DNA of 64,000 nucleotides from Blattabacterium cuenoti (GTDB taxonomy: Bacteria; Bacteroidota; Bacteroidia; Flavobacteriales; Blattabacteriaceae): the NCBI RefSeq assembly GCF_014251735.1, contig NZ_CP059197.1:62001-126000 (forward strand). Direction: 5' to 3'. Numbering within the stretch: the stretch's first letter is position 1; the number at the start of each line of letters is the position of its first letter. Below the pieces are notes generated by a model, which had not been told where the DNA came from, ran no database searches, and was given only the letters and a program-made list of their open reading frames with translations. This document shows, piece by piece, positions 45,433 through 54,058 of the stretch. The position numbers were made by a program, and so were the translations under genes.

Positions 45433-47198
45433 TTACAAAATTGTTTTTTTAAAAAATTGTTATTTAATACAAAAAATACAGGATCTCCTGCATACGTAAA
45501 ACTTGTATTTTTACAAGAAAAAAAATCTCTAATTAAACATTCCATTTTATCAGAATGTAATTTTGTACCGTATTTTATAGCAGCAGATTTAGCTATAGAT
45601 TTAATAAGTATTTTTTTGTTATTTTTTTCTCCTTTAGCAAAATTATATGTTAAAATATTGTGAAAAATTTCAACCAGTATATTTTGATGTACCTTTTCCG
45701 GTATAGAATATAAGTAGGCAGATTGTTTCCAAAAATATAAATGAAATCCCATTTCAATTAAGTCATCTTTAATGTTGTTTAATGAGTTTAATTCATGCTT
45801 TAATAGTTTCACTTCAATTGGAAAAAGAAACTGTTGGCTTATTAATTTTTTTTTTCTTTTTTGAAAAAAAAATTCAAATAATATATTTTGATGAGCTCTA
45901 TGTTGATCTACCAATATGATATCTCCTTCACTCCATGGAAAAATTATATATTTTCCATTTATCTGAAAAGTTTTTATATTTTTTTCATTAGAAACATAGC
46001 TAGATAATTTTTTTGTAAAATGAATATCGATAAAAAAATCTGATTTTTTCATTTTTTGGAACAAATTATCTAATTGGATTACTTGTTCTTTATAAGAAAG
46101 TTCTTCAAAAAAAGAATTATAATGATTCATCAAAAAAAACGATTCTTTAGAGGAATCACAAGAAAATAAAAAATCTGAATGATTTAAATCATCCTTTTCT
46201 ATCTTATATTGACAACATAAAACATTTTTTATTTCCTGTTGAATCAGATTTCCAACTATATCTTCTTCCTCCAATTTTGCTTCTTTTTTTGTAGGATGAA
46301 TATTCCAATTTACTAAATTTGGATCTATATGAATAAAAATAAAATAGGAAACTGTTTTTAAATTTTTTAAAATTCCATCATAAGCGGAAATAATTTTTCT
46401 ATGTAAGAAAGTATTTGTGATGCAACGTTGGTTGACAAATATAAATTGATCTCCTTTTTGTTGTACATAAGCATCTGGTTTACTAACAAAACCTTCTATA
46501 ATGATTCTACTTTCTTTTTCTTTGATTATAATGGGTATTAATATTTTATTTTTTTTACTAAAAATTTCTTTTATTCTATCCTTTAAAGAAGCCTTTTTAA
46601 AATAAAAAAGAATTTTATCATTATGATAAAAACGATAGACAATATCTCTATGTGCTAAAACTATTTTATAAAATTCATTAATAATATGTTGAAATTCTAT
46701 TCGGGAAGATTTTAAAAATCGTCTCCTAGCAGGAATTTTATAGAAAATGTTTTTTACCGATATTCTAGTCCCTTGAAGCATGTTTATGGGAATTTGTTTT
46801 TTTATTTTTCCTTCTTCTATAAACAGGTGAAATCCCATAACATTTTCTTTATTCTTAGTTTGTATTTCTAGTTGAGAGATGAAAGCAATGGAAGCTAATG
46901 CTTCCCCACGAAATCCTTTCGTTCTAATTCTAAAAAGGTCATCATTGGTTTTTATTTTAGAAGTAGCATATCGTTGAAAACTCATTCTAGCATCATGAAA
47001 ACTCATTCCATCTCCGTTGTCTATTAATTGAATTAAAGTTTTTCCTGAATCTCTTATAAATACATCAATCATTTTTGCTTTTGCATCTATTGAATTTTCC
47101 ATAAGTTCTTTTAATACAGAAGAAGGACGTTGTATGACTTCACCCGCAGCAATTTGATTGATCACTTTTTTAGGTAAGAATTGAATAGAATTATTCAT
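45429..47198 (-). CDS. mutL: DNA mismatch repair protein MutL
   Basis: This is a GHKL ATPase linking mismatch recognition to repair. N-terminal motifs NQIAAGEVIQRP, ELMENSIDA, DNGDGM and TKGFRGEALASI are intact. In the C-terminal domain the endonuclease motif DQHAxxExxxxE reads DQHRAHQNILFE, lacking the middle Glu. The later metal-binding segment is also altered, so strand nicking activity is unlikely. I recall this as a Bacteroidetes trait. mutS is not in the window. It shares one base with the ribH stop (TAATG). Confidence 0.95.
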   Translation of the reverse strand: MNNSIQFLPKKVINQIAAGEVIQRPSSVLKELMENSIDAKAKMIDVFIRDSGKTLIQLIDNGDGMSFHDARMSFQRYATSKIKTNDDLFRIRTKGFRGEALASIAFISQLEIQTKNKENVMGFHLFIEEGKIKKQIPINMLQGTRISVKNIFYKIPARRRFLKSSRIEFQHIINEFYKIVLAHRDIVYRFYHNDKILFYFKKASLKDRIKEIFSKKNKILIPIIIKEKESRIIIEGFVSKPDAYVQQKGDQFIFVNQRCITNTFLHRKIISAYDGILKNLKTVSYFIFIHIDPNLVNWNIHPTKKEAKLEEEDIVGNLIQQEIKNVLCCQYKIEKDDLNHSDFLFSCDSSKESFFLMNHYNSFFEELSYKEQVIQLDNLFQKMKKSDFFIDIHFTKKLSSYVSNEKNIKTFQINGKYIIFPWSEGDIILVDQHRAHQNILFEFFFQKRKKKLISQQFLFPIEVKLLKHELNSLNNIKDDLIEMGFHLYFWKQSAYLYSIPEKVHQNILVEIFHNILTYNFAKGEKNNKKILIKSIAKSAAIKYGTKLHSDKMECLIRDFFSCKNTSFTYAGDPVFFVLNNNFLKKQFCK

Positions 47199-47674
47199 TA
47201 TTTAATAGATTTCCGAAAAATTGCCATAGATAAAGCTGTTTTAGCGCATTCTATGCCTTTATTTCCTTCTTTTCCACCGGATCTATCCAACGATTGCTGT
47301 TTATTTTTGTCAGTAAGAACACAAAATATAACTGGAACATCATATTGAATATTGATATCCTTTATCCCTTGTGAAACAGCTTGAGAAAGATACTCAAAAT
47401 GATAAGTTTCTCCTTGTATAAGTGATCCTATGACAATAATAGAATCAAAATTATAACAAATGGCTATTTTTTTAGCTGAATAAATGAGTTCATAACTTCC
47501 TGGAACTTTCCAAGTTTTAATTCTTTCTTTTAAAATTCCTGATTGAATTAAAGTTTCATATGCTCCTTTATATAGTTTATCGGTAATATCATTATTCCAT
47601 TGGGCCACTATAATAGCAAATTTTAGATCTTTGTTTTTTGATTTATCTATTTGATATACAGGAGTTTTTTTCAT
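47198..47674 (-). CDS. ribH: 6,7-dimethyl-8-ribityllumazine synthase
   Basis: This is the penultimate riboflavin synthesis enzyme. It has FAIIVAQWNN at the N-terminus, KVPGSYEL, IGSLIQGETYHFEY with the catalytic His, and SGGKEGNKGIECA near the C-terminus. ATG 47674 gives about 158 residues and an 7-base gap after the TPR gene; ATG 47698 would add eight residues and overlap it. Confidence 0.95.
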   Translation of the reverse strand: MKKTPVYQIDKSKNKDLKFAIIVAQWNNDITDKLYKGAYETLIQSGILKERIKTWKVPGSYELIYSAKKIAICYNFDSIIVIGSLIQGETYHFEYLSQAVSQGIKDINIQYDVPVIFCVLTDKNKQQSLDRSGGKEGNKGIECAKTALSMAIFRKSIK

Positions 47675-47681
47675 GTAAAAT

Positions 47682-48323
47682 TTACAATTTATTTTCAATA
47701 AACATGAGATATTTTTCTACGTTTTTTTTATGCATAAAAAGAGGATATTTATTTTCAATTTTTTTCAAAAAAAATTTAGAACTTTTGTATTTTTTCATAG
47801 AAAAAGTTAATAATGCTGCTTTGTAATAATAAAGAGGCGTAGTAATTTCATTTTCTCTTATATTAGCTGCTATAACGTAATTTTTTAAAGCCTCATTTTT
47901 ATTTTTAATCTGTGTAAAAGCATCTCCTATCACTCCATATTTTATAGAGGATAAAAATTCATCTTTTGCAGAAAAATTTCTCATCATTTTTATAGATTCT
48001 TTATAGTTTCCTAATTTATAAAAGCAAATTCCAGCATAAAATTTAGAAATATTACCTGCTTTAGTAAAAGGATATTTAGTCACAATTCCATAAAATCCTA
48101 GATAAGGAATTTTTAATTTTTTTTTATTTAAAGCTTTATCTATGGCACCCTGAGAAAGATATTTTTGTGCATAGTTTAATTCTTCCAAGGCTTTCTCCTC
48201 GGATGGATATAAAACAAATTTTTTATAAAAGAAATAGCCTCCTGCTGTTATAACAATTATACTCCAAAAAAGAACCACAATTTTTTTTTTTTTTAAAAAA
48301 GTACAAAAACTAAAATTAATCAT
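47682..48323 (-). CDS. membrane-anchored tetratricopeptide-like protein
   Basis: This is a 213-residue protein with an N-terminal membrane helix (about 16-34) and helical repeats resembling TPR units (YAGICFYKLGNYKESIKMM near 95-113, and another around 165-200). It resembles YfgM-like periplasmic proteins. In Flavobacteriia a similar gene commonly precedes ribH and mutL. Codons 10-15 contain a run of 14 A on the coding strand (48281-48294), the longest homopolymer I saw in a gene here. Confidence 0.82.
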   Translation of the reverse strand: MINFSFCTFLKKKKIVVLFWSIIVITAGGYFFYKKFVLYPSEEKALEELNYAQKYLSQGAIDKALNKKKLKIPYLGFYGIVTKYPFTKAGNISKFYAGICFYKLGNYKESIKMMRNFSAKDEFLSSIKYGVIGDAFTQIKNKNEALKNYVIAANIRENEITTPLYYYKAALLTFSMKKYKSSKFFLKKIENKYPLFMHKKNVEKYLMFIENKL

Positions 48324-48384
48324 ATTACAGGGTTTTTTTTCATAAGGAAATTGACTAAATCTAAAATATACATAATAAAATCAT

Positions 48385-49695
48385 TTAGTTTTTTTTTCGT
48401 ATTACTTCTATACTCTTTATTCTTTTATGATCTATGCTTCTTATAATGAAAGAATAGTTCAAAAAATTAATTTTTTGTTTCCGTTTTGGAAATTCTTTAT
48501 TGATTTCCATAAGAAAACCTCCCAAAGTATCTGCATCTCCTTTTTTTTTTTCGAAAAAAACTTCCTCTTTTATTCCCATAATACGATAAAAATTGATCAG
48601 GGAAGTTTTTCCATCAAATAAATAATTATTCTGATTTAATTTTGAATAAGAGATATCTTCTTCATCAAATTCATCTACAATATCTCCTACTATCTCTTCA
48701 ATAACATCTTCAAGAGTAATCAATCCACAGGTCCCCCCGTATTCATCTACAACAATAGCTAAATGAATCTTTCTATTTTTAAAATCACTTAAAAGATCAT
48801 CTATTTTTTTATTTTCTGGAACAAAAAAAGGAGGATGAATCAGTTTAGTCCATTCAAATTCTTTTTCATGAATGAATGGAAGAAGATCTTTAGCAAAAAG
48901 CACTCCTTCTATATCATCAATACTGTCTTTATAAATAGGAATCCTAGAATATCCCTGATAACAAACTAATTCTAAAACGTGAGAAAAAAGAGTATTACTG
49001 TTTAAAGCAAACATATCTATTCTAGGAGTCATGATTTGATGTATTTCCGTATTTCCAAAATTCACAATTCTTTGCAAAAAGAGACATTCTTTAACATTTT
49101 TTTGATTAGAAGATGCAATTTTTAAAGCTTTTGAAAGTTGATCTACAGATATTCTATTCTTTTTCTTTCTTATCTTTTTTTCTATAAGTTTAGAAATTAT
49201 AATCATGATTTTACTAACAGGATATAGTATGTTTCCAAGAAAAATCAATGTTTTTGACATGAAAAGAGCAAAACGAAAATTATTTTTTCGAGCATATATT
49301 TTTGGGATGATTTCTCCAAATAAAAGCAAAATAAAAGTTAAAAAAACCACTTCTAAAATAAAATTCATAGGAATAGAAAAACTTTTTTGCATAGATTCTG
49401 TTATTAAATATGAACTTAATATCACAATCCCCATATTAGCAAAGTTGTTGGAAATCAATATTGTAGCTAAAAGTTTTTTTCTATCTTTAAGAACATTTAA
49501 CACTCGATCTCCTCTAGATGGATTTTTTTTTCTTTCTCTATCAATAGTTTTTTTTTCAAGACAAAAAAAAGCAGTTTCGGATCCAGATATAAGTGCAGAA
49601 AATAATAGTAAGATTATTATTAACACGAAATAAAAAAATATTTGAAAATATAGAGTACTTTCTAAAAAAATGCTCGTCGAAGATTCTTTTTCCAA
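48385..49695 (-). CDS. gldE: GldE-like CNNM/CorC family membrane protein
   Basis: This is a protein of 436 residues with an N-terminal DUF21 membrane domain (about 20-190, with SGSETAFFCLEKK), a CBS pair (about 205-325, with VPENKKIDDLLSDF and VVDEYGGTCGLITLEDVIEEIVGDI), and a CorC/HlyC C-terminal domain. Relatives are ion-transport-linked proteins. Placement next to mutY matches the flavobacterial gldE locus, where it is named for gliding motility. An immobile endosymbiont presumably uses it for something else, perhaps divalent cation homeostasis. Confidence 0.85.
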   Translation of the reverse strand: MEKESSTSIFLESTLYFQIFFYFVLIIILLLFSALISGSETAFFCLEKKTIDRERKKNPSRGDRVLNVLKDRKKLLATILISNNFANMGIVILSSYLITESMQKSFSIPMNFILEVVFLTFILLLFGEIIPKIYARKNNFRFALFMSKTLIFLGNILYPVSKIMIIISKLIEKKIRKKKNRISVDQLSKALKIASSNQKNVKECLFLQRIVNFGNTEIHQIMTPRIDMFALNSNTLFSHVLELVCYQGYSRIPIYKDSIDDIEGVLFAKDLLPFIHEKEFEWTKLIHPPFFVPENKKIDDLLSDFKNRKIHLAIVVDEYGGTCGLITLEDVIEEIVGDIVDEFDEEDISYSKLNQNNYLFDGKTSLINFYRIMGIKEEVFFEKKKGDADTLGGFLMEINKEFPKRKQKINFLNYSFIIRSIDHKRIKSIEVIRKKN

Positions 49696-49764
49696 GAGAT
49701 TTAATTTTGATAATAACTTTTAGAAAAAAAAATATAATACTGATTCAATCAAAGATAAAAAAAA

Positions 49765-50823
49765 CTAAATCATTTTTTCATGTTTTAAAAACAAGGTAAT
49801 GGGACGAGGAAAAGGGTATTCAACAATTTTTTCGTGTGGAATGAAAAAAAAATTATCGAAATATTTTTCTTTTTGAATATTTTGTATGATTCTACAATTT
49901 AAAAATTGAATGGATAAAGTTTGATGAGTTAACTTATGTATTATTTGATAAATAATAGAATCAGAAATTATCCTAAATTTTGTCCAAATCTTATCTTTTA
50001 TTTCGCTAATGGAAAGATTTTTTTCTGATTCTATTAACGGAAAATCATACAAACCTTTCCATATATCTTTGTTATTTCTTTTCTGAATACAGAGATGGTT
50101 GTTTTTTTTATCCCATATAAAAACATAATAAAAAAATCTATGTGTAATAGGTTTTTTTATTATGTTTTTAACAGGAAGATCATATACAGTTCCATTTTTA
50201 AATGAAAAACAAGAATATTTTACTGGACAGGAGAAACATTTAGCTTTCCTTGGAGTGCATAAAGTAGAACCTAAATCCATAATAGCTTGATTGAAAATGC
50301 CTGGATCGTTATGATCCATTATTTTTAAAATGAAAAATCTAAATATATTTTTGGCTCCAAAAGATGTGATATTGTGGTAAATTCCTAGATATCTAGAAAA
50401 TACTCTATAAGCATTTCCATCCAGAGCAGGAATGACTTCATCGAAACATATAGAGGCTACAGCTGCTCCTGTATATGGACCTATCCCTTTATATTTGATT
50501 AATTCTTTATATGTTTTTGGAAAAAATCCACTTGGGTTTTTTTTTACTAATTGTTTAGCAAACAAATGTAAATAGCGAGCTCTAGCATAATAACCTAACC
50601 CTTCCCATTTTTTCAACACTTCTTGTTCTTCTGCATGAGCTAGTTTTTCTATATCTGGAAATTTTTTGACAAAATCCAAATAATATTTTATAGTTTTTGA
50701 TACTTTTGTTTTTTGCAACATAAATTCCGAAACTAATATATAATATGGATTTTTAGTCTCTCTCCAAGGAAGTTTTCGATGATTATTTTTATACCAGTTA
50801 ATTATTTTTTTAGAAAAATTCAT
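49765..50823 (-). CDS. mutY: adenine DNA glycosylase MutY
   Basis: This removes adenine opposite 8-oxoguanine. The HhH motif is KGIGPYTGAAVASI, the catalytic Asp lies in ALDGNAYRV, and the 4Fe-4S ligands are intact as C-x6-C-x2-C-x5-C (CTPRKAKCFSCPVKYSC). The C-terminal NUDIX-like domain that reads 8-oxoguanine follows. It has 352 residues. It contrasts with nth in this window, which has no cluster. It is divergent from the HU gene by 84 bases. Confidence 0.95.
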   Translation of the reverse strand: MNFSKKIINWYKNNHRKLPWRETKNPYYILVSEFMLQKTKVSKTIKYYLDFVKKFPDIEKLAHAEEQEVLKKWEGLGYYARARYLHLFAKQLVKKNPSGFFPKTYKELIKYKGIGPYTGAAVASICFDEVIPALDGNAYRVFSRYLGIYHNITSFGAKNIFRFFILKIMDHNDPGIFNQAIMDLGSTLCTPRKAKCFSCPVKYSCFSFKNGTVYDLPVKNIIKKPITHRFFYYVFIWDKKNNHLCIQKRNNKDIWKGLYDFPLIESEKNLSISEIKDKIWTKFRIISDSIIYQIIHKLTHQTLSIQFLNCRIIQNIQKEKYFDNFFFIPHEKIVEYPFPRPITLFLKHEKMI

Positions 50824-50907
50824 ATCTATTTAATTTTAGAGCAATTTTATAAAAAATTGGTATATTTAGGAAACCGAATTTTGTTATTCGATATATAATG
50901 ATTAAAC

Positions 50908-51201
50908 ATGACAAAAGCAGATATAATAACAGAAATCATATCCGAAACGGGATCTGAGAGAATAGATACGCAAAAGGTGATAGAAACGTTTATGAAAAAA
51001 ATAAAACAAAGCCTAACATCTGGAGAAAATGTTTATTTACGAGGATTTGGATCCTTTATTATTAAATATAGAGCGAAAAAACTTGGACGTCATATATCCA
51101 AAGATATGTCTATTGTCATTCCAGCGCATAATATACCAGCATTTAAACCTGCAAAAGCATTTACTGAGTTAGTCAAAAAAAACGTTCCTATTAAAAAATA
51201 A
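50908..51201 (+). CDS. HU/IHF family DNA-binding protein
   Basis: This is a 97-residue nucleoid protein. The body MTKADIITEIISETG, the GENVYLRGFGSF hairpin and the beta-arm region ending IPAFKPAKAFTELV are characteristic of HU/IHF. Sequence does not tell whether it works as homodimer HU or as one of two IHF-like subunits. The C-terminal NVPIKK is basic. It starts the run HU, small basic protein, rng. Confidence 0.95.
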   Translation: MTKADIITEIISETGSERIDTQKVIETFMKKIKQSLTSGENVYLRGFGSFIIKYRAKKLGRHISKDMSIVIPAHNIPAFKPAKAFTELVKKNVPIKK

Positions 51202-51231
51202 TATGTCGGTGATACACAACGATTTAAAATT

Positions 51232-51324
51232 ATGCCCAACGGAAAAAAAAGAAAAAGACGTAAAATTGCTACCCATAAAAGAAAAAAAAGAAATAGGAAA
51301 AATAGACATAAGAAAAAAAAATAA
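51232..51324 (+). CDS. 30-residue highly basic protein, probably ribosomal
   Basis: This is a short frame from ATG 51232 to TAA at 51322-51324. It starts MPNGKKRKRRKIATHKRKKR and continues NRKNRHKKKK; about two thirds of the residues are Lys or Arg. I recall near-identical small proteins between HU and rng in other Flavobacteriia, and it may be bL38, the extra ribosomal protein described for Bacteroidetes. That assignment is from memory and unverified. Preservation of the reading frame in such A-rich DNA, and of the GKKRKR and ATHKRKK pattern, argues that it is real. Confidence 0.75.
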   Translation: MPNGKKRKRRKIATHKRKKRNRKNRHKKKK

Positions 51325-51385
51325 AAATTTTTATCAAAAGTTCATCTTTTATAATTTTTAAAACTTTTTTTCCTTGTTTTTGTGT

Positions 51386-52915
51386 ATGAATAAAGAATTA
51401 GTTATAAATGCAGAAGAACAAGAAGTAAAAATAGCCCTTTTAGAAGAAGGGAAGTTGTTAGAACTTCATCGAGAAGTTTTTAATAAAAAGTTCTCTGTAG
51501 GGGATATATATTTAGGTCTAGTAAAAAAGATTTCATATGGATTAAATGCAGCGATTATTGATATAGGATATTCCAAAGGAGCTTTTTTGCATTATAATGA
51601 TCTTGGATTTCAAGTAGAAAAAATGTTAAATCTGATAACTCAAAAAAAAAATTCTTTTTTTCTCAAAAAAGGGAATATGAGTTCTATAGAAAAAATTTTA
51701 TATCCTGGACAAAAAATTTTGGTTCAAATTTCGAAAGAACCCATTTCCAACAAAGGACCAAAATTAACTGCGAAGTTATGTATTCCTGGAAGGAATTTAG
51801 TATTAATTCCTTTTTTAGAAAAAATTTCTATTTCAAAGAAAATTAAAAACACAAAAGAAAAAAATCGATTAATTTCTTGTATAAAGAAAATACAACCAAA
51901 AGAATTTGGAATTATCATTCGAACGGCGGCTTATTCCAAAAAAGAACAAGTTTTGAAAAAAGAACTATTCTTTTTAATAAAAAAATGGGAAAATATATTA
52001 AATAATATAATCAAATTACCTCCAGTTAGGGTTTTAAGCGAAAGTAGTAAAACTTCTTGTTTATTACGAGATACTTTCAATGATGATTTTAAATCTATTT
52101 ATTGTAATAATAGGTTTCTTTGCGAGGAAATTCATTCTTATTTATCTTTAATTGCCCCAGAAAAAACAAGCATTATTAAACATTATAGAGGAAATATTCC
52201 CATATTTGAAAAATATGGGATTGAAAAACAGATACAAACTTCTTTGGGAAAAAATGTTCCTCTTGCAAATGGGGCTTATCTTGTTATTGAACATACTGAA
52301 GCTTTACATGTGATAGATGTAAATAGTGGAATGATTAATCACATTAAAAAAAATTGTACAGAATCAGAAAGAATAGATACTATATTAAAAGTTAATCTGT
52401 TAGCTGCAACAGAAATAGCGAGACAACTGAGATTAAGGGACATGGGAGGAATAATTGTAGTAGATTTTATAGATATGTCTGAGCCATATCAAAGAAAAAA
52501 ATTATATGAACATTTGAAAGAACAAATGAAAAATGATAGAGCTAAACACCAAATTTTACCTCCAAATGAATTTGGTTTAGTTCAATTTACTCGTCATAGA
52601 GTAAGACCTGAATTAAAAGCTAATCATCATGATAAAAAATATCAAGAATCTCCTATAGTTTATATTCATCATCTAGAATTTATATTAGAAACTCTTGTAA
52701 AAGATAAATTTCATAAAGGAATACAATTACATATACATACTTTTGTGGCTGCTTATCTGAAAAAAGGATTTCCTTCTATTCAACATAAATGGCTGTTTAA
52801 ATATAAAAAATGGATTAAAATTATCCCTAGAGATTCTTTTAAGTATACAGAATATCAAATTTTCAATAAAAATCAAGAAGTAGTTTCTTCTTCCTTTTCC
52901 TTTAAAAGAAATTAA
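51386..52915 (+). CDS. rng: ribonuclease G (RNase E/G family)
   Basis: This is a single-strand-specific endoribonuclease for rRNA and mRNA processing, about 509 residues. The N-terminal S1-like domain contains VGDIYLGLVKKI and AAIIDIGYSKGAFLH. The catalytic core has HVIDVNSG and IIVVDFIDM with the two metal-binding Asp, and NEFGLVQFTRHRVRPEL. ATG 51386 is preferred over TTG 51374. It is followed 26 bases later by tRNA-Leu(UAG). Confidence 0.95.
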   Translation: MNKELVINAEEQEVKIALLEEGKLLELHREVFNKKFSVGDIYLGLVKKISYGLNAAIIDIGYSKGAFLHYNDLGFQVEKMLNLITQKKNSFFLKKGNMSSIEKILYPGQKILVQISKEPISNKGPKLTAKLCIPGRNLVLIPFLEKISISKKIKNTKEKNRLISCIKKIQPKEFGIIIRTAAYSKKEQVLKKELFFLIKKWENILNNIIKLPPVRVLSESSKTSCLLRDTFNDDFKSIYCNNRFLCEEIHSYLSLIAPEKTSIIKHYRGNIPIFEKYGIEKQIQTSLGKNVPLANGAYLVIEHTEALHVIDVNSGMINHIKKNCTESERIDTILKVNLLAATEIARQLRLRDMGGIIVVDFIDMSEPYQRKKLYEHLKEQMKNDRAKHQILPPNEFGLVQFTRHRVRPELKANHHDKKYQESPIVYIHHLEFILETLVKDKFHKGIQLHIHTFVAAYLKKGFPSIQHKWLFKYKKWIKIIPRDSFKYTEYQIFNKNQEVVSSSFSFKRN

Positions 52916-52941
52916 TTTATTAAATTAATTATGTTATGTAT

Positions 52942-53024
52942 GTGGGCGTGGTGGAATTGGTAGACACGTCAGACTTAGGATCTGATGCCTATCAGGCATA
53001 AGGGTTCGAATCCCTTCGCCCGCA
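52942..53024 (+). tRNA. tRNA-Leu (UAG)
   Basis: This is an 83-base class II tRNA. The acceptor GTGGGCG pairs with CGCCCGC, and the anticodon loop CTTAGGA between TCAGA and TCTGA gives UAG, able to read the CUN box. A variable arm (GCCT/AGGC) and T arm (AAGGG-TTCGAAT-CCCTT) are clear. CCA is not encoded. It lies 26 bases after rng with little room for its own promoter. Confidence 0.96.
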
Positions 53025-53104
53025 CAACAACACAATACATAGTTTTGTCGTATAGTATGAGTAGGTGTGGTGTTATTTTTCGATCATAAAATAAATAAAT
53101 TATA

Positions 53105-54058
53105 TTATGATATAATCATTTCATCAAATGAAATAAGGGTATGAAATCCTTTTTTTGAAAAATATTTTCTCATTCCATCTCTATAACTGATTAAAACAAA
53201 ATCTCCTCCCCATGCTCCTAAACTTTTAACCAAACCTAAATAATCTGGAAAATATGTTTCTTTTATAGGAGGTAGATCTAATATCTCGGACATGACCTTT
53301 TCGTGTTTAAACAAAAGTTCTTCAAATTCTTTTAAAGTTTTACAAAAAGGAATTTTTTTAGTGATAGAAGATATGACATCCATACTTTTACCAAAAATAT
53401 TTTTTTTTTTTCGAAAAAATCGGATACTTTCACAAGTATTCTGTTTCTTATTTAAATGTAAAAAAAAAAGTTTTTCTTTAAATGGGAGATTAAAATCTAT
53501 AGGAATAACATGAGGTACTTGATTTTTTAATTTTCTAAAAATTATAGGTTTCGAATGAAATCCACAAGCAATATCATATCCACTTCCTGGAAAATTTTTT
53601 TCTAACAATAAATGAGGTTTTACTCTGGACCATTTTGCTATATTACTGATCAAAGTAGAACTACTTCCTAACCCCCAATTTCTAGGAAATTCTAATTTCG
53701 TTTTTACATATATTCCAAATGTATTGGAAAGAAAATTTTTTTGAATCTCTCTAGATTTTAGAAGTAAATTTCTTAATCGAAAAGCCGTTTTTTTTTCTGT
53801 TTCATAACAGATATCTAAAGAAGGAAGTTGAAAGATCCCCTCGAACCAAAGTTTATCTTTTTCATCAAAACTCTTCCAATGTAATAGTTCAGAACATGGA
53901 TAGGTAGTAGGTTTATTTTTATAAAATATGGTAAATGATTGTCCTTTAATTGTAGGTAAAGCTAATCCAAAAGCTCCATGTAAAATCAAATACTCTCCTG
54001 TTAATAACAATTTTCCATGACTATAATAATAAAAAAAATGTAAATCTTGTAATTTCAT
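53105..54058 (-). CDS. GYDIA-type GHMP kinase
   Basis: This is a 317-residue GHMP-superfamily kinase. The ATP-binding motif is RNWGLGSSSTLI, the third motif GAWGGDFVLIS, and GSGYDIACG carries the GYDIA signature used to name a Bacteroidetes subfamily. The N-terminal HGKLLLTGEYLILHGAFGLALP is also typical. Substrate is unknown; mevalonate-kinase-like activity is possible. In flavobacteria I recall it beside an HMG-CoA reductase gene; here its neighbour is fabD, which it overlaps by four bases. Confidence 0.88.
   Translation of the reverse strand: MKLQDLHFFYYYSHGKLLLTGEYLILHGAFGLALPTIKGQSFTIFYKNKPTTYPCSELLHWKSFDEKDKLWFEGIFQLPSLDICYETEKKTAFRLRNLLLKSREIQKNFLSNTFGIYVKTKLEFPRNWGLGSSSTLISNIAKWSRVKPHLLLEKNFPGSGYDIACGFHSKPIIFRKLKNQVPHVIPIDFNLPFKEKLFFLHLNKKQNTCESIRFFRKKKNIFGKSMDVISSITKKIPFCKTLKEFEELLFKHEKVMSEILDLPPIKETYFPDYLGLVKSLGAWGGDFVLISYRDGMRKYFSKKGFHTLISFDEMIIS

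Noticed and set aside
45429-47198. MutL endonuclease motif reads DQHRAHQ and lacks the canonical Glu
   Set aside because: I recall the same DQHRAHQ form across Bacteroidetes MutL, so it is a lineage trait and not decay in this genome.
53025-53104. Possible degenerate tRNA or RNA after tRNA-Leu(UAG)
   Set aside because: A GT-rich stretch near 53058-53076 stood out, but no cloverleaf or stable stem could be built from it.
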